NCBI RefSeq assembly: GCF_004340975.1
Contig: NZ_SLXA01000002.1
Coordinates: 62,001-126,000 of the forward strand
Direction of reading: 5' to 3'
Length of the DNA stretch: 64,000 nucleotides
From: Frisingicoccus caecimuris
Lineage (GTDB): Bacteria; Bacillota; Clostridia; Lachnospirales; Lachnospiraceae
In this document: positions 52,588 to 60,376 of the stretch, in pieces
Position numbering within the stretch: position 1 is the stretch's first letter
Layout: each line of letters starts with the position of its first letter
Notes under the pieces: generated by a model
Database searches by the model: none
Told to the model about the DNA's origin: nothing
The model's input: the letters and a program-made list of their open reading frames with translations, nothing else
Position numbers and translations under genes: made by a program

Positions 52588-53544
52588 CTATGCCATAGAA
52601 TGGCAAAGGCTGTTCAAAGATTCCGAGAGCGTATAACTCATCTGCTGAACAATTTCGTCAATATTCTTTGGTGTCACAAACATATTCATCATTTCCGGAG
52701 CCATCAATTCCCGCATAAGCTGGTACCGCTCCTGTTCATCAAAGGGGGCGACCCCCTCCCATATACGTTCTGAAAGACGATTCCTTGTCTCATCCATAAT
52801 GGCCAGCAAATTTCCCACTGTATCATTGACAATAGTGGCTGCGTCAATCACCGTCGGAATGCCAATGGCAATGACCGGAATACCCATACTCTCTGCATCG
52901 ATACCAAAACGCCGGTTCCCCACACCGGCTCCCGGCGCAATTCCCGTATTTGTAATCTGAATCGTTTTATTTAACCGTTTTACGCTTCGGGCCGCCAGAG
53001 CATCAATTACAATGAGTACCTCCGGCTTTGTCTCCCGAATCGTACCCAGCAAAATCTCCCTGGTTTCTATCCCTGTCTGAGCCATTACCCCCGGCGCCAG
53101 AGCACTGACACACCCCATTCCCTTTGTAATCTCCGAATGCTTCCCATATTCCTGAATCAGATGCCTCGTGATAAACAGATGGTCCACCACCATAGGCCCG
53201 AGGGCATCCGGAGCCATCTCCCGGTTCCCCACACCAGCCACCAGGACCCTTTTATGTTTTATATCCGGAAGTAACCTGCGTATTTGTTCTGCTACTTCAT
53301 TGGTAATCTCCCGGTGATAACTAACGTCTGTTGCATCCAGCATCGGAACTTCCAGAGTAACATAATCTCCAATGGCCTTTCCAAGTTTTTTTGCCCCCTG
53401 CTCATTTTCCACTGTAACCCAGGTCACCCGGATTCCTGATACCTGCCCTGTTTCTTCCTCAATCCGAATCCCCTGAAGTTCCTCCGTTTCCTGGAACATT
53501 TCCGCATTCTCAATCGCCAGATCCGTACGCACTGAACTATTCAT
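52588..53544 (-). CDS. gpr: Germination protease GPR
   Basis: The 318-residue protein is the aspartic-type protease that degrades small acid-soluble spore proteins at germination. The N-terminal propeptide begins NSSVRTDLAIENAEMFQ, with the processing region LQGIRIEEE. The core contains VAGVGNREMAPDALGPMVVD and VIDALAARSVKRLN. It is divergent from rpsT and upstream of spoIIP. The gene is direct evidence that the organism belongs to a spore-forming lineage. Confidence 0.95.
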   Translation of the reverse strand: MNSSVRTDLAIENAEMFQETEELQGIRIEEETGQVSGIRVTWVTVENEQGAKKLGKAIGDYVTLEVPMLDATDVSYHREITNEVAEQIRRLLPDIKHKRVLVAGVGNREMAPDALGPMVVDHLFITRHLIQEYGKHSEITKGMGCVSALAPGVMAQTGIETREILLGTIRETKPEVLIVIDALAARSVKRLNKTIQITNTGIAPGAGVGNRRFGIDAESMGIPVIAIGIPTVIDAATIVNDTVGNLLAIMDETRNRLSERIWEGVAPFDEQERYQLMRELMAPEMMNMFVTPKNIDEIVQQMSYTLSESLNSLCHSMA

Positions 53545-53606
53545 AAATCTGCCCCTTTTCTCTGCTTTTTACTATGAATTTTTTCCAAAAGATTTCGGAT
53601 TATGTA

Positions 53607-53635
53607 TTGACAATTGCAAAAGATTCTCTTATTAT
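53607..53635 (+). promoter_or_regulatory. Promoter of rpsT
   Basis: TTGACA (53607-53612) and TATTAT (53630-53635) have a 17-base spacer. The leader is about 80 bases. Confidence 0.8.
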
Positions 53636-53721
53636 ATAAGGGTATGTTTACATTAGAACGTCCGTGTCCGGCTTTAATGAATATACACATGAAAAATATT
53701 CAGTAAAGGGAGGTGTCCAGA

Positions 53722-53985
53722 TTGGCTAACATCAAATCTGCAAAAAAAAGAATCCTTGTAACTCAGACAAAGGCTTTAAGAAATAAGATGACAAAATCCG
53801 CTGTTAAGACTGCTGTCAAAAAAGTAGATGCAGCTATCGCAGCGAATGATAAAGAGCTGGCTAAAGCTGAATTATTAAAAGCTACCAGCGCTATAGATAA
53901 AGCAGCTTCCAAAGGCGTATACCATAAGAATACTGCTTCCAGAAAAATCAGCCGTTTGAACCTTGCTGTCAACAAAATGGCGTAA
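53722..53985 (+). CDS. rpsT: 30S ribosomal protein S20
   Basis: The 87-residue basic protein begins with the conserved ANIKSAKKRILVTQT and ends NTASRKISRLNLAVNKMA. The start codon is TTG, seven bases after GGGAGGTG. A GTG three codons upstream lies within the ribosome binding site and is rejected. TTG starts are known for rpsT in other bacteria. Confidence 0.95.
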   Translation: MANIKSAKKRILVTQTKALRNKMTKSAVKTAVKKVDAAIAANDKELAKAELLKATSAIDKAASKGVYHKNTASRKISRLNLAVNKMA

Positions 53986-54144
53986 GCAATGAGCATTGCA
54001 AAAACAGAAGCTGACAAAATGGCTGTTTACAGACAATTTTGGCAGATTCAGTTTTTATAAGGCGAATGCCGTCAACGAAAAAAGCACAGCTTTTTGAGTG
54101 GGCGCAATGCGAATATTCAAACAAAGATTATAAAAACGAAAACG

Positions 54145-54188
54145 AAAGAACTGAGATATACACCCTCACATCTCAGTTCTTTTTTTAT
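54145..54188 (+). terminator. Terminator of rpsT
   Basis: AAAGAACTGAGAT and ATCTCAGTTCTTT form a perfect 13-bp stem around a 12-base loop, followed by a T run. It lies 160 bases after the rpsT stop; the stretch between holds no gene. Confidence 0.88.
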
Positions 54189-54254
54189 TTCAAAAACAGA
54201 TAAGAAATCGAAAATATCCGCATATTTTCAAACAGCCTCATTGCATAGGAATGA

Positions 54255-54527
54255 CAAATACATTATCCTTTTACAGCAGGAATTTTTGTTTCTATTGCGG
54301 CATGGGCGAGTTACCAGCGTTCCGAAGACGAAACGCCTTATTGGAGAACATTGAAAGCAAACGGAGAACTAAATGCTAAATATCCAAATGGTATTGAAGC
54401 ACAGAAAGAGAAATCAGAAGCAGAGGGACACACTATTATTCAAAAAGGTCGTAAAAATATACGGTATTATGTAAAAGACTATGAAAATTCCCTCTTTGAT
54501 TTGAAGCAGGTGAATACCAGTTTATAA
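54255..54527 (+). pseudogene. 3' remnant of a gene, possibly MGMT/alkyltransferase-like
   Basis: An open frame without a start codon reads AAWASYQRSEDETPYWRTLK and later GIEAQKEKSEAEGHTII and RYYVKDYENSLFDL. The TPYWRTLK-GELN-GIEAQ pattern resembles the C-terminal part of MGMT-family (alkyltransferase-like) proteins. An in-frame stop lies just upstream and the 5' part is gone. It begins after the rpsT terminator and sits in a 580-base region without an intact gene. Confidence 0.5.
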
Positions 54528-54564
54528 ATATGAAAAGATATGTTTCCTTGTAAGCCCCCTTTAT

Positions 54565-55527
54565 TTAACAAGGGGGCTCAAAAAAACTGAAAACCTTATA
54601 TCTCAATTCAAAGCAAAGCATCATCCTGCTATCTTCCTGTTCCGATAGTCCAGACCTGTCCATGTGGACGCTCAACGCTCCGCCCATCTCTTCCGCCAGA
54701 GATTTTGCCACCGTCAATCCCAGGCCTGTGCCTCCCTGATTTCGTGAATGATCCCCCATATAAAATCGGTCAAACAAATGAGAAATGTCTTCTTCGAACA
54801 ATGACTTTGTATCATTCACAAAAAAAACGGATACATTTTCAGCATTTTCCTGAACACGGATATTTAAACAGGTGTCGGCATAGCGTCCGGCATTTTGCAT
54901 CAGGTTAAGAAACACACGCTCCAAAGCCGCCGTTTCGCCCAAAATCCACACCGGATGTTCCGGTATATCTGCGCTCACATTTAAATCTGACTGCTGAAGG
55001 ACCTGATAATTTCCTGCAAGGGACTCTCTTAAGATTCTGGAAATGTCCACCCTGTCCAGCTTCAATTTATAATCCCCCGCATTTAATCGTGAAAACTCAT
55101 AAAACTGAGCGACAAGGTTCTTCATCGTCTCTGCTTTATACTCAATGACCTCTATTGTCTCTTTTAATTCCTTATCCTGTGTCATATGTGGTTTGTTCTT
55201 GATAAATTTTAAATATCCGAGAATCACCGTTAAAGGCGTCCGCAGATCATGGCTGATATTCTCTATCTGTTTCTGAAATTCTTTCTCTCTTTTTTCATAT
55301 TTTTGCCGTTCTTTTTGTATACCTTCTAAAGTTATATTAAACGCGCGCACAACTTCTGCCAAATGCCGATCTGGCACTGGCATATGAAGCATCTGGTTTT
55401 GAGTGAGGTCTTTTTGTATGTCACACATTTCCTGTTTCATTTTACGAAAAGCATATAAAAGTGATATATAGCGAAATGCAAAATATATGCCCAAGATTGC
55501 CATAACAATCAAAATAAAATATATCAT
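54565..55527 (-). CDS. Sensor histidine kinase, lantibiotic/antibiotic-response type
   Basis: The 320-residue kinase has one N-terminal membrane helix (MIYFILIVMAILGIYFAFRY), a coiled linker, HisKA with ISHDLRTPLTVILGYLKFI and HATPase with LMQNAGRYA and GGTGLGLTVAKSL. It has no extracellular domain, as in kinases that sense through an ABC transporter. It is the last gene of the regulator/ABC/kinase cluster that begins at 58056. Confidence 0.88.
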   Translation of the reverse strand: MIYFILIVMAILGIYFAFRYISLLYAFRKMKQEMCDIQKDLTQNQMLHMPVPDRHLAEVVRAFNITLEGIQKERQKYEKREKEFQKQIENISHDLRTPLTVILGYLKFIKNKPHMTQDKELKETIEVIEYKAETMKNLVAQFYEFSRLNAGDYKLKLDRVDISRILRESLAGNYQVLQQSDLNVSADIPEHPVWILGETAALERVFLNLMQNAGRYADTCLNIRVQENAENVSVFFVNDTKSLFEEDISHLFDRFYMGDHSRNQGGTGLGLTVAKSLAEEMGGALSVHMDRSGLSEQEDSRMMLCFELRYKVFSFFEPPC

Positions 55528-55557
55528 CTCGCACCTCCTCCAAAACCCGATTTCTAA

Positions 55558-56331
55558 TTACAATTCTCTCTTTCTTAATAATAAAATGCCCGCGGCCAAA
55601 GAAACGATGGTTCCCAACGCTCCGGAAATGAGGCATTTTATCATTCCGCCAACAGTTTCCCATGCCGTGATACACTGGCTCATATTGACGGTCATCCCGC
55701 TCATTCCAAAGAAATTCGACGGCATCCACATCGCGATATCATAAAGCACATCGACACGAAGTCCCAGGTAAAAGAATATCTTTGGAAAAATAAACCAGAT
55801 AACCGTCCAAATGATAATTCCCGTCGAACTTTTTCCGAAAGCCTCGATGCAGACAATCCCCGAAATCAGGCAGGCCACCGCAATTAAAAACACGGCCGGA
55901 ACTTCTGTCAGCAAATCATTTAACTCCACCGGACCGGCCTGCTCCAAAAGCATCACCGCACTCCCGATGTAGACCGCCAGGATAATAACCATCGAAATCA
56001 AGGATATGATGGTCGTCACAATACATTCGGAAATAAAAATTTTTGTTCTTGAAATGCCGAAAGCTACCGTATTTTTGAGATTTCCGTTTCTTCGGTTTCC
56101 TTCATAAAGAATCATTCCGACAATAGCGCCCATCAGACCAAAGATCAATGGACTGGCGACTAAATTCGAATAAGAATGAGAGGTAATGCCATAGGGAAAA
56201 TCATCCATTCTCCGAAACCATGCCAATACAGCATTAAATGAAAATGCCAAAAGAGCTAAAGTGATTATAAAACGATAAATTTCTCTGCCGTGAAAAATCC
56301 GGTAAAATTCACTTTTTATATAGTTCATCAT
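55558..56331 (-). CDS. ABC-2-type permease of an antimicrobial peptide-type transporter
   Basis: The 257-residue protein has six predicted membrane helices in the ABC-2 pattern (N-terminal MMNYIKSEFYRIFHGREIYR, long first loop). The start overlaps the ATPase gene stop as ATGA. With the ATPase it resembles BcrAB or lantibiotic self-protection transporters. Confidence 0.8.
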   Translation of the reverse strand: MMNYIKSEFYRIFHGREIYRFIITLALLAFSFNAVLAWFRRMDDFPYGITSHSYSNLVASPLIFGLMGAIVGMILYEGNRRNGNLKNTVAFGISRTKIFISECIVTTIISLISMVIILAVYIGSAVMLLEQAGPVELNDLLTEVPAVFLIAVACLISGIVCIEAFGKSSTGIIIWTVIWFIFPKIFFYLGLRVDVLYDIAMWMPSNFFGMSGMTVNMSQCITAWETVGGMIKCLISGALGTIVSLAAGILLLRKREL

Positions 56332-57251
56332 TGTACGCCACCTCTTTTCTTTAATTCCATATAATAATCCTCTAAAGATGTCTGTATGGTTTTCATTCCT
56401 GTAATATAAATATCATTTTCAGAAGCAAGTTTACTATAAACCTCTGCCGGACGCTGAGGTTTATAAATGCGGATATTATTTTCCGGAAATATCTTATAAG
56501 TTTCTGCCGGAAAATTCTTTTCCATCAGGACCGCATATTTTTCCACATCAGAAAGTATGATCTCAATACAATCTGAACATTTTTCCTGCAAGGCACGGGC
56601 AGAAACTTCCTCAATCAGGATGCCCTTATTTAAAAATCCATACATTGTCGCAACCTGCTGCAATTCGTTCAATATGTGGCTTGAAAGCAAAATGGTAATA
56701 TTCTTTTCCTCATTTAAACACTGAAGTAAATGGCGGAACTCCAGAATGCCGCTTGGATCCAGGCCGTTAATTGGCTCATCCAGCACCAGAACCTGGGGTT
56801 CCCCGATCATGGCAATGGCAAGACCAAGCCTCTGCTTCTGGCCCAACGAAAGCGTCTTGCATCTGCTCCTCCTCTTTTCATCAATGCCGGTCAGTTGCAG
56901 CATCTCATCCACTTTTCTTGAATCTGGAATTCCCTTTTGGATACAATAATAAGTTAACGTCTGTTCCACCGTCATATTCGGAAAAAATCCAGGCTGTTCA
57001 ACCATAAAACCGATTTTCTTTCTGGAATTCTCCAACTCTTTCGCACCATATGTCCCAAAAAGCCGTATTTCACCCTCCGTCACATAACTGTGGCCGGCCA
57101 GCAATTTTAAGAGCGTACTCTTTCCTGCACCGTTATCACCGATCAGCCCATAAATTTCTCCCCGCTTCACATGAAGATTCACATGATTCAACGCAAGAAA
57201 AGAACCATAGGCTTTTACGACCTGTTTTGTCTCTATGACATATTCGTTCAT
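56328..57251 (-). CDS. ABC transporter ATP-binding protein, BcrA-like
   Basis: The 307-residue ATPase has Walker A GDNGAGKST, signature LSLGQKQRLGLAIA, Walker B VLVLDEPINGLDPSG and switch His in LLSSHILNEL, plus a C-terminal domain of about 90 residues as in bacitracin/lantibiotic exporters. It is coupled to the permease by a four-base overlap. A terminator-like hairpin separates it from the response regulator gene. Confidence 0.9.
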   Translation of the reverse strand: MNEYVIETKQVVKAYGSFLALNHVNLHVKRGEIYGLIGDNGAGKSTLLKLLAGHSYVTEGEIRLFGTYGAKELENSRKKIGFMVEQPGFFPNMTVEQTLTYYCIQKGIPDSRKVDEMLQLTGIDEKRRSRCKTLSLGQKQRLGLAIAMIGEPQVLVLDEPINGLDPSGILEFRHLLQCLNEEKNITILLSSHILNELQQVATMYGFLNKGILIEEVSARALQEKCSDCIEIILSDVEKYAVLMEKNFPAETYKIFPENNIRIYKPQRPAEVYSKLASENDIYITGMKTIQTSLEDYYMELKKRGGVQ

Positions 57252-57271
57252 CCATCTACCTCCATTTTAAA

Positions 57272-57315
57272 AATACGTCTGTCAATCTCTGGTTTTCCCC
57301 ATTGACAAACGTATT
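57272..57315 (-). other. Hairpin with T run between response regulator and ABC genes
   Basis: On the minus strand AATACGTTTGTCAAT pairs with ATTGACAGACGTATT (14 of 15 Watson-Crick plus one G-U) around a 14-base loop, followed by TTT. It can act as an attenuator controlling read-through into the transporter genes, or as an operator, since the arms include TTGACA. Confidence 0.65.
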
Positions 57316-57372
57316 CTAGCATTTCAGTCTTTAATAAGTCATAAAGAACTTTTAAAGAAGTTATAAAGTTTT

Positions 57373-58056
57373 TTACTGTAACTTAAATCCAATACCATAG
57401 ACAGTCTGAATATACTCCTCTCCCGAATCTTTCTCTTTCAGTTTTTTTCTCAGATTACTGACATGCACATTCACCGTATTATTTTCCCCGTAATAACCCC
57501 CATGCCAGACCAGTTCATACAGAGCTTCTCTGGAATATACCTTCTCCGGGTTTTGCATGAGCAGATAAAGAATATCATATTCATGGGCTGTGAGTCCAAT
57601 CTCACTTCCAGCCACCGTCACCTTCCGGGAATCCGTAAAGAGTTTTATATTTTTATAAACAAGATTCTTCCGGGCCGACGTATCCTTTCCGACACGTCTT
57701 AAAGCAGCCTGAATCCTTGCCAGAACCTCCTCCGGTTCAAAGGGCTTTGTCACATAGTCATCAGCGCCCTCTTTTAAAAGCGATACCTTGTCGCTCAGTG
57801 CGTCTTTTGCCGAAATAACCAAAACGGGAACATTGTTATGCTGATTTCCACGAATATCATGAAGTAATTCTTCCCCCGACATTCCCGGAAGCATCAAGTC
57901 GAGTAAAATCGCATCCGGAATCTCTCTTTCCATCAAAAGTTTCGCTTCGGTGCCTGAGAAAGCCTGTATCGTGTGATAATCAGCTTCTTTTAATATTTTA
58001 ACCAATAACCCGTTAATATCCGGTTCATCTTCCACAACCAGGATTTTGTATGACAT
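57373..58056 (-). CDS. OmpR-family response regulator of the ABC/kinase cluster
   Basis: The 227-residue protein has the receiver pocket VVEDEPDI, phosphoacceptor in ILLDLMLPGMSGEE, VLVISAK and YVTKPF, and a winged helix (LTAHEYDILYLLMQNPEKVY, NTVNVHVSNLRKKLK). It should be phosphorylated by the kinase at the end of the cluster and control the transporter genes between them. Confidence 0.93.
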   Translation of the reverse strand: MSYKILVVEDEPDINGLLVKILKEADYHTIQAFSGTEAKLLMEREIPDAILLDLMLPGMSGEELLHDIRGNQHNNVPVLVISAKDALSDKVSLLKEGADDYVTKPFEPEEVLARIQAALRRVGKDTSARKNLVYKNIKLFTDSRKVTVAGSEIGLTAHEYDILYLLMQNPEKVYSREALYELVWHGGYYGENNTVNVHVSNLRKKLKEKDSGEEYIQTVYGIGFKLQ

Positions 58057-58105
58057 TCAATCATTCCCTTCAGAAAACTTTATACGTACGGACATCGCTG
58101 TCATC

Positions 58106-58134
58106 TTGACGCCCCGCTTTTTAAATGCTACACT
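58106..58134 (+). promoter_or_regulatory. Promoter of the TetR-family gene
   Basis: TTGACG (58106-58111) and TACACT (58129-58134) are spaced by 17 bases, about 40 bases before the start codon. Confidence 0.6.
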
Positions 58135-58175
58135 TGTATCATATAGTTCAAGATTTTTACAAAGGAGAAATAGAA

Positions 58176-58703
58176 ATGGATAAGCGAAAGGAAGCAAATC
58201 TTCATGTCAAAAACAGTATTGTCGGCGCACTTATTGATTTGATGCAGGAAAAAAATTTTGAGTCTATCACAGTCTCTGAGATTACAACCCGTGCCGGAGT
58301 TTCCCGTGTTTCCTACTACCGGAATTTTGACAGTAAAGAAGACATCCTGACCGGAAGTTTAAGAGATTTGATGGATTGTTTTTCTGAAAAAATCAGTGTT
58401 CTCCCCGGCCATACACCGACACGCCGTGTCATGACCGCTTTCTTCCATGTTGCCAGGGAAAATGCGGCCATTTTCAATCTTCTCCATCAGGCAGGTATGG
58501 ACGATCAGATTCAGGAAAGCCTTGACCAGTTCATCCTCTCCTGCCCCCATTTTCCGTCTCTGGACCGCCGCCGGACCTATCCGGCCTATCTGTTTTCCGG
58601 CGCCCTCTTCCGTCTCCTGATTCGGTGGTATTCAAGGGGTATGACAGAAAATGACAGCGAACTTTCAAACATTTTCTGTCAATATATGGACGGCCTGCTT
58701 TGA
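58176..58703 (+). CDS. TetR/AcrR-family regulator
   Basis: The 175-residue protein has the N-terminal TetR helix-turn-helix (ALIDLMQEKNFESITVSEIT, RAGVSRVSYYRNFDSKEDIL) and a ligand-binding helical C-terminus of the TetR_C type found in DhaS-like regulators. The ATG follows AAGGAGAAATAGAA. It is divergent from the response regulator of the ABC cluster and converges on holA. The target is unknown. Confidence 0.85.
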   Translation: MDKRKEANLHVKNSIVGALIDLMQEKNFESITVSEITTRAGVSRVSYYRNFDSKEDILTGSLRDLMDCFSEKISVLPGHTPTRRVMTAFFHVARENAAIFNLLHQAGMDDQIQESLDQFILSCPHFPSLDRRRTYPAYLFSGALFRLLIRWYSRGMTENDSELSNIFCQYMDGLL

Positions 58704-58723
58704 ATTTCAAACCCTTTCCGGCT

Positions 58724-59698
58724 CTACACCGAAAAACGTATGATCAGTAATTCCACGGCCATCCGGTCGTTCAAACGTCCTGTTTTCACATCTTCTTCCC
58801 GTTCCACACAGACTTCCACCGCCTGACGAAGCTCTGCCAGGGAAAAGTGCTGGCACAGGGCGTTATTTTTTCGCACGACAAAATCCCGGACCCCCATACG
58901 TTCAGCTATCACATGTTCCGGATATCCTTTGCTCTGCAGATCTTTCATCTGATAGAGCTGATTAAACTGACGTGTGATCCAGTAGAGAATCCGCATCGGC
59001 GCCTCCTTTTGTCCAATCAGCTCATAATAAAGCTGTAAGGCCTTTGCCTGCTGCTTTTCTGCTACTGCTTTTACCATATCAAACACCTGGCTCTCTGTGT
59101 AGACCGTGCAGACCGCGTCAATATCCTCCCGGACAATCTCTTCCCTGCCGTCCGTATAGACGACCAGCTTATCCAACTCCTGGCGTATGTTTTCCATATC
59201 CGTGTCAATCCGTTCCAGAAAATAACGCAGGGTACTCTCCGACATCTGACGGTGTTCGCCCTTTAAAAGTCCGGCGATCCACCGCATCAGTGTCCGCTCA
59301 TCGGGCGGCGTCATATTGGCCGCATATCCAAGGGAAGAAACCGTTTTAAACAGTTTATTTCGTTTATCCACATCCTTCTCAACAAAAATAAAACAGGTTG
59401 TCTCCGGCAATTCCTTTAGATAAGCCGCCAGTTCATCCTGGGCTGATGAAAAAAATCCGCTGTTTTCCACCAGGATCAGGCGCCGTTCGCTGAAAAAAGG
59501 CAGGGTTTCCCCCAGATCGATCAGTTCTTTAACAGAGATTCCCTTCCCCTCAAAATAGCTGTAATTCATTGTATTATCGCCGACAATGGCCTGCCTCATT
59601 TTATCCCGATATTGTTTTCGCAGATAATCCTCGGTCCCGTAAATCAGATATACCGATTTGAATTTTCCTGATTTTATATGCTGACTAAGTATTTTCAC
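58724..59698 (-). CDS. holA: DNA polymerase III delta subunit HolA
   Basis: The 324-residue clamp-loader subunit begins KSVYLIYGTEDYLRKQYRD, has the degenerate AAA+ pattern without a Walker lysine, the segment TCFIFVEKDVDKRNKLFK and the helical C-terminus with MRILYWITRQFNQLYQMK. It opens the sliding clamp during replication. It lies downstream of comEC, as in many Firmicutes, with a flavoprotein gene inserted. Confidence 0.9.
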   Translation of the reverse strand: MKILSQHIKSGKFKSVYLIYGTEDYLRKQYRDKMRQAIVGDNTMNYSYFEGKGISVKELIDLGETLPFFSERRLILVENSGFFSSAQDELAAYLKELPETTCFIFVEKDVDKRNKLFKTVSSLGYAANMTPPDERTLMRWIAGLLKGEHRQMSESTLRYFLERIDTDMENIRQELDKLVVYTDGREEIVREDIDAVCTVYTESQVFDMVKAVAEKQQAKALQLYYELIGQKEAPMRILYWITRQFNQLYQMKDLQSKGYPEHVIAERMGVRDFVVRKNNALCQHFSLAELRQAVEVCVEREEDVKTGRLNDRMAVELLIIRFSV

Positions 59699-59721
59699 AT
59701 CCTGCTCTCCTTTTCACCGCT

Positions 59722-60294
59722 TTACAGAAAGGATCTTGCAAATTCTCTTGCATGCTTTTCTTTTTCTTCATTCATAAATGGCTCTTTTAAATTTCTCTGT
59801 CTTTCCGCCAGCATTCCGGTGTATGTAAGACCGCAGTGCTTACAGTAACGTTTCATCATTTCTTCATAAAGGTCAGCGCCCTTCTCCACCGGATAGCCGC
59901 AGGTCGTGAGCAATGCAAAACGTTTCCCCTTAAACAAAGCCGGACCATACGGATCGTCCCCATAATACTTACAGGATGCATAAATAGCTCGGTCAATCAC
60001 CGCTTTTACAGGTGCCGGAGCAGACCAGGCATAAACAGGCGCCGCAATAATGATCAAATCCGACTCGGCCATAGAATTTAAGACCGGCTGCATATCATCC
60101 TGAATCACACAACAAACTTTTTCAGAATCTTTTTGACACCCAAGACAGGCTCTGCATCCGGCAATTTTCTTTTCATAGACATCAAAGTAATCAAGTATTA
60201 CACCATTTTTTTGTAATTCATCCATAAAAGGTGCTAACAATGCTGCCGTATTTCCTCTTTTTCTTGGACTCCCATAAATAATCGTAGCTTTCAT
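59722..60294 (-). CDS. Flavodoxin-fold NAD(P)H-dependent FMN reductase
   Basis: The 190-residue protein starts with the FMN-binding pattern IYGSPRKRGNTAALL. It has a cysteine cluster GCRACLGCQ with a further pair VCCVIQ, and the loop APVYAWSAPAPVKAVIDR. The cysteines after the first loop resemble iron-sulfur flavoproteins or flavin reductases of anaerobes. The physiological substrate is unknown. Confidence 0.8.
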   Translation of the reverse strand: MKATIIYGSPRKRGNTAALLAPFMDELQKNGVILDYFDVYEKKIAGCRACLGCQKDSEKVCCVIQDDMQPVLNSMAESDLIIIAAPVYAWSAPAPVKAVIDRAIYASCKYYGDDPYGPALFKGKRFALLTTCGYPVEKGADLYEEMMKRYCKHCGLTYTGMLAERQRNLKEPFMNEEKEKHAREFARSFL

Positions 60295-60376
60295 AAATAT
60301 TCCCCTTCTTTCCCGTCATGGATTTCTATAGATTCAATCATCCTATAGGCAGTATACCATACCTTAAAGTCTCATG

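Noticed and set aside
53545-53606. A CATAGTA sequence upstream of gpr as a sigma-G promoter
   Set aside because: The -10-like box has no matching -35 at the proper distance.
54094-54354. An 86-codon plus-strand frame after rpsT
   Set aside because: It runs through the rpsT terminator hairpin and overlaps the gene remnant in another frame; composition is not protein-like.
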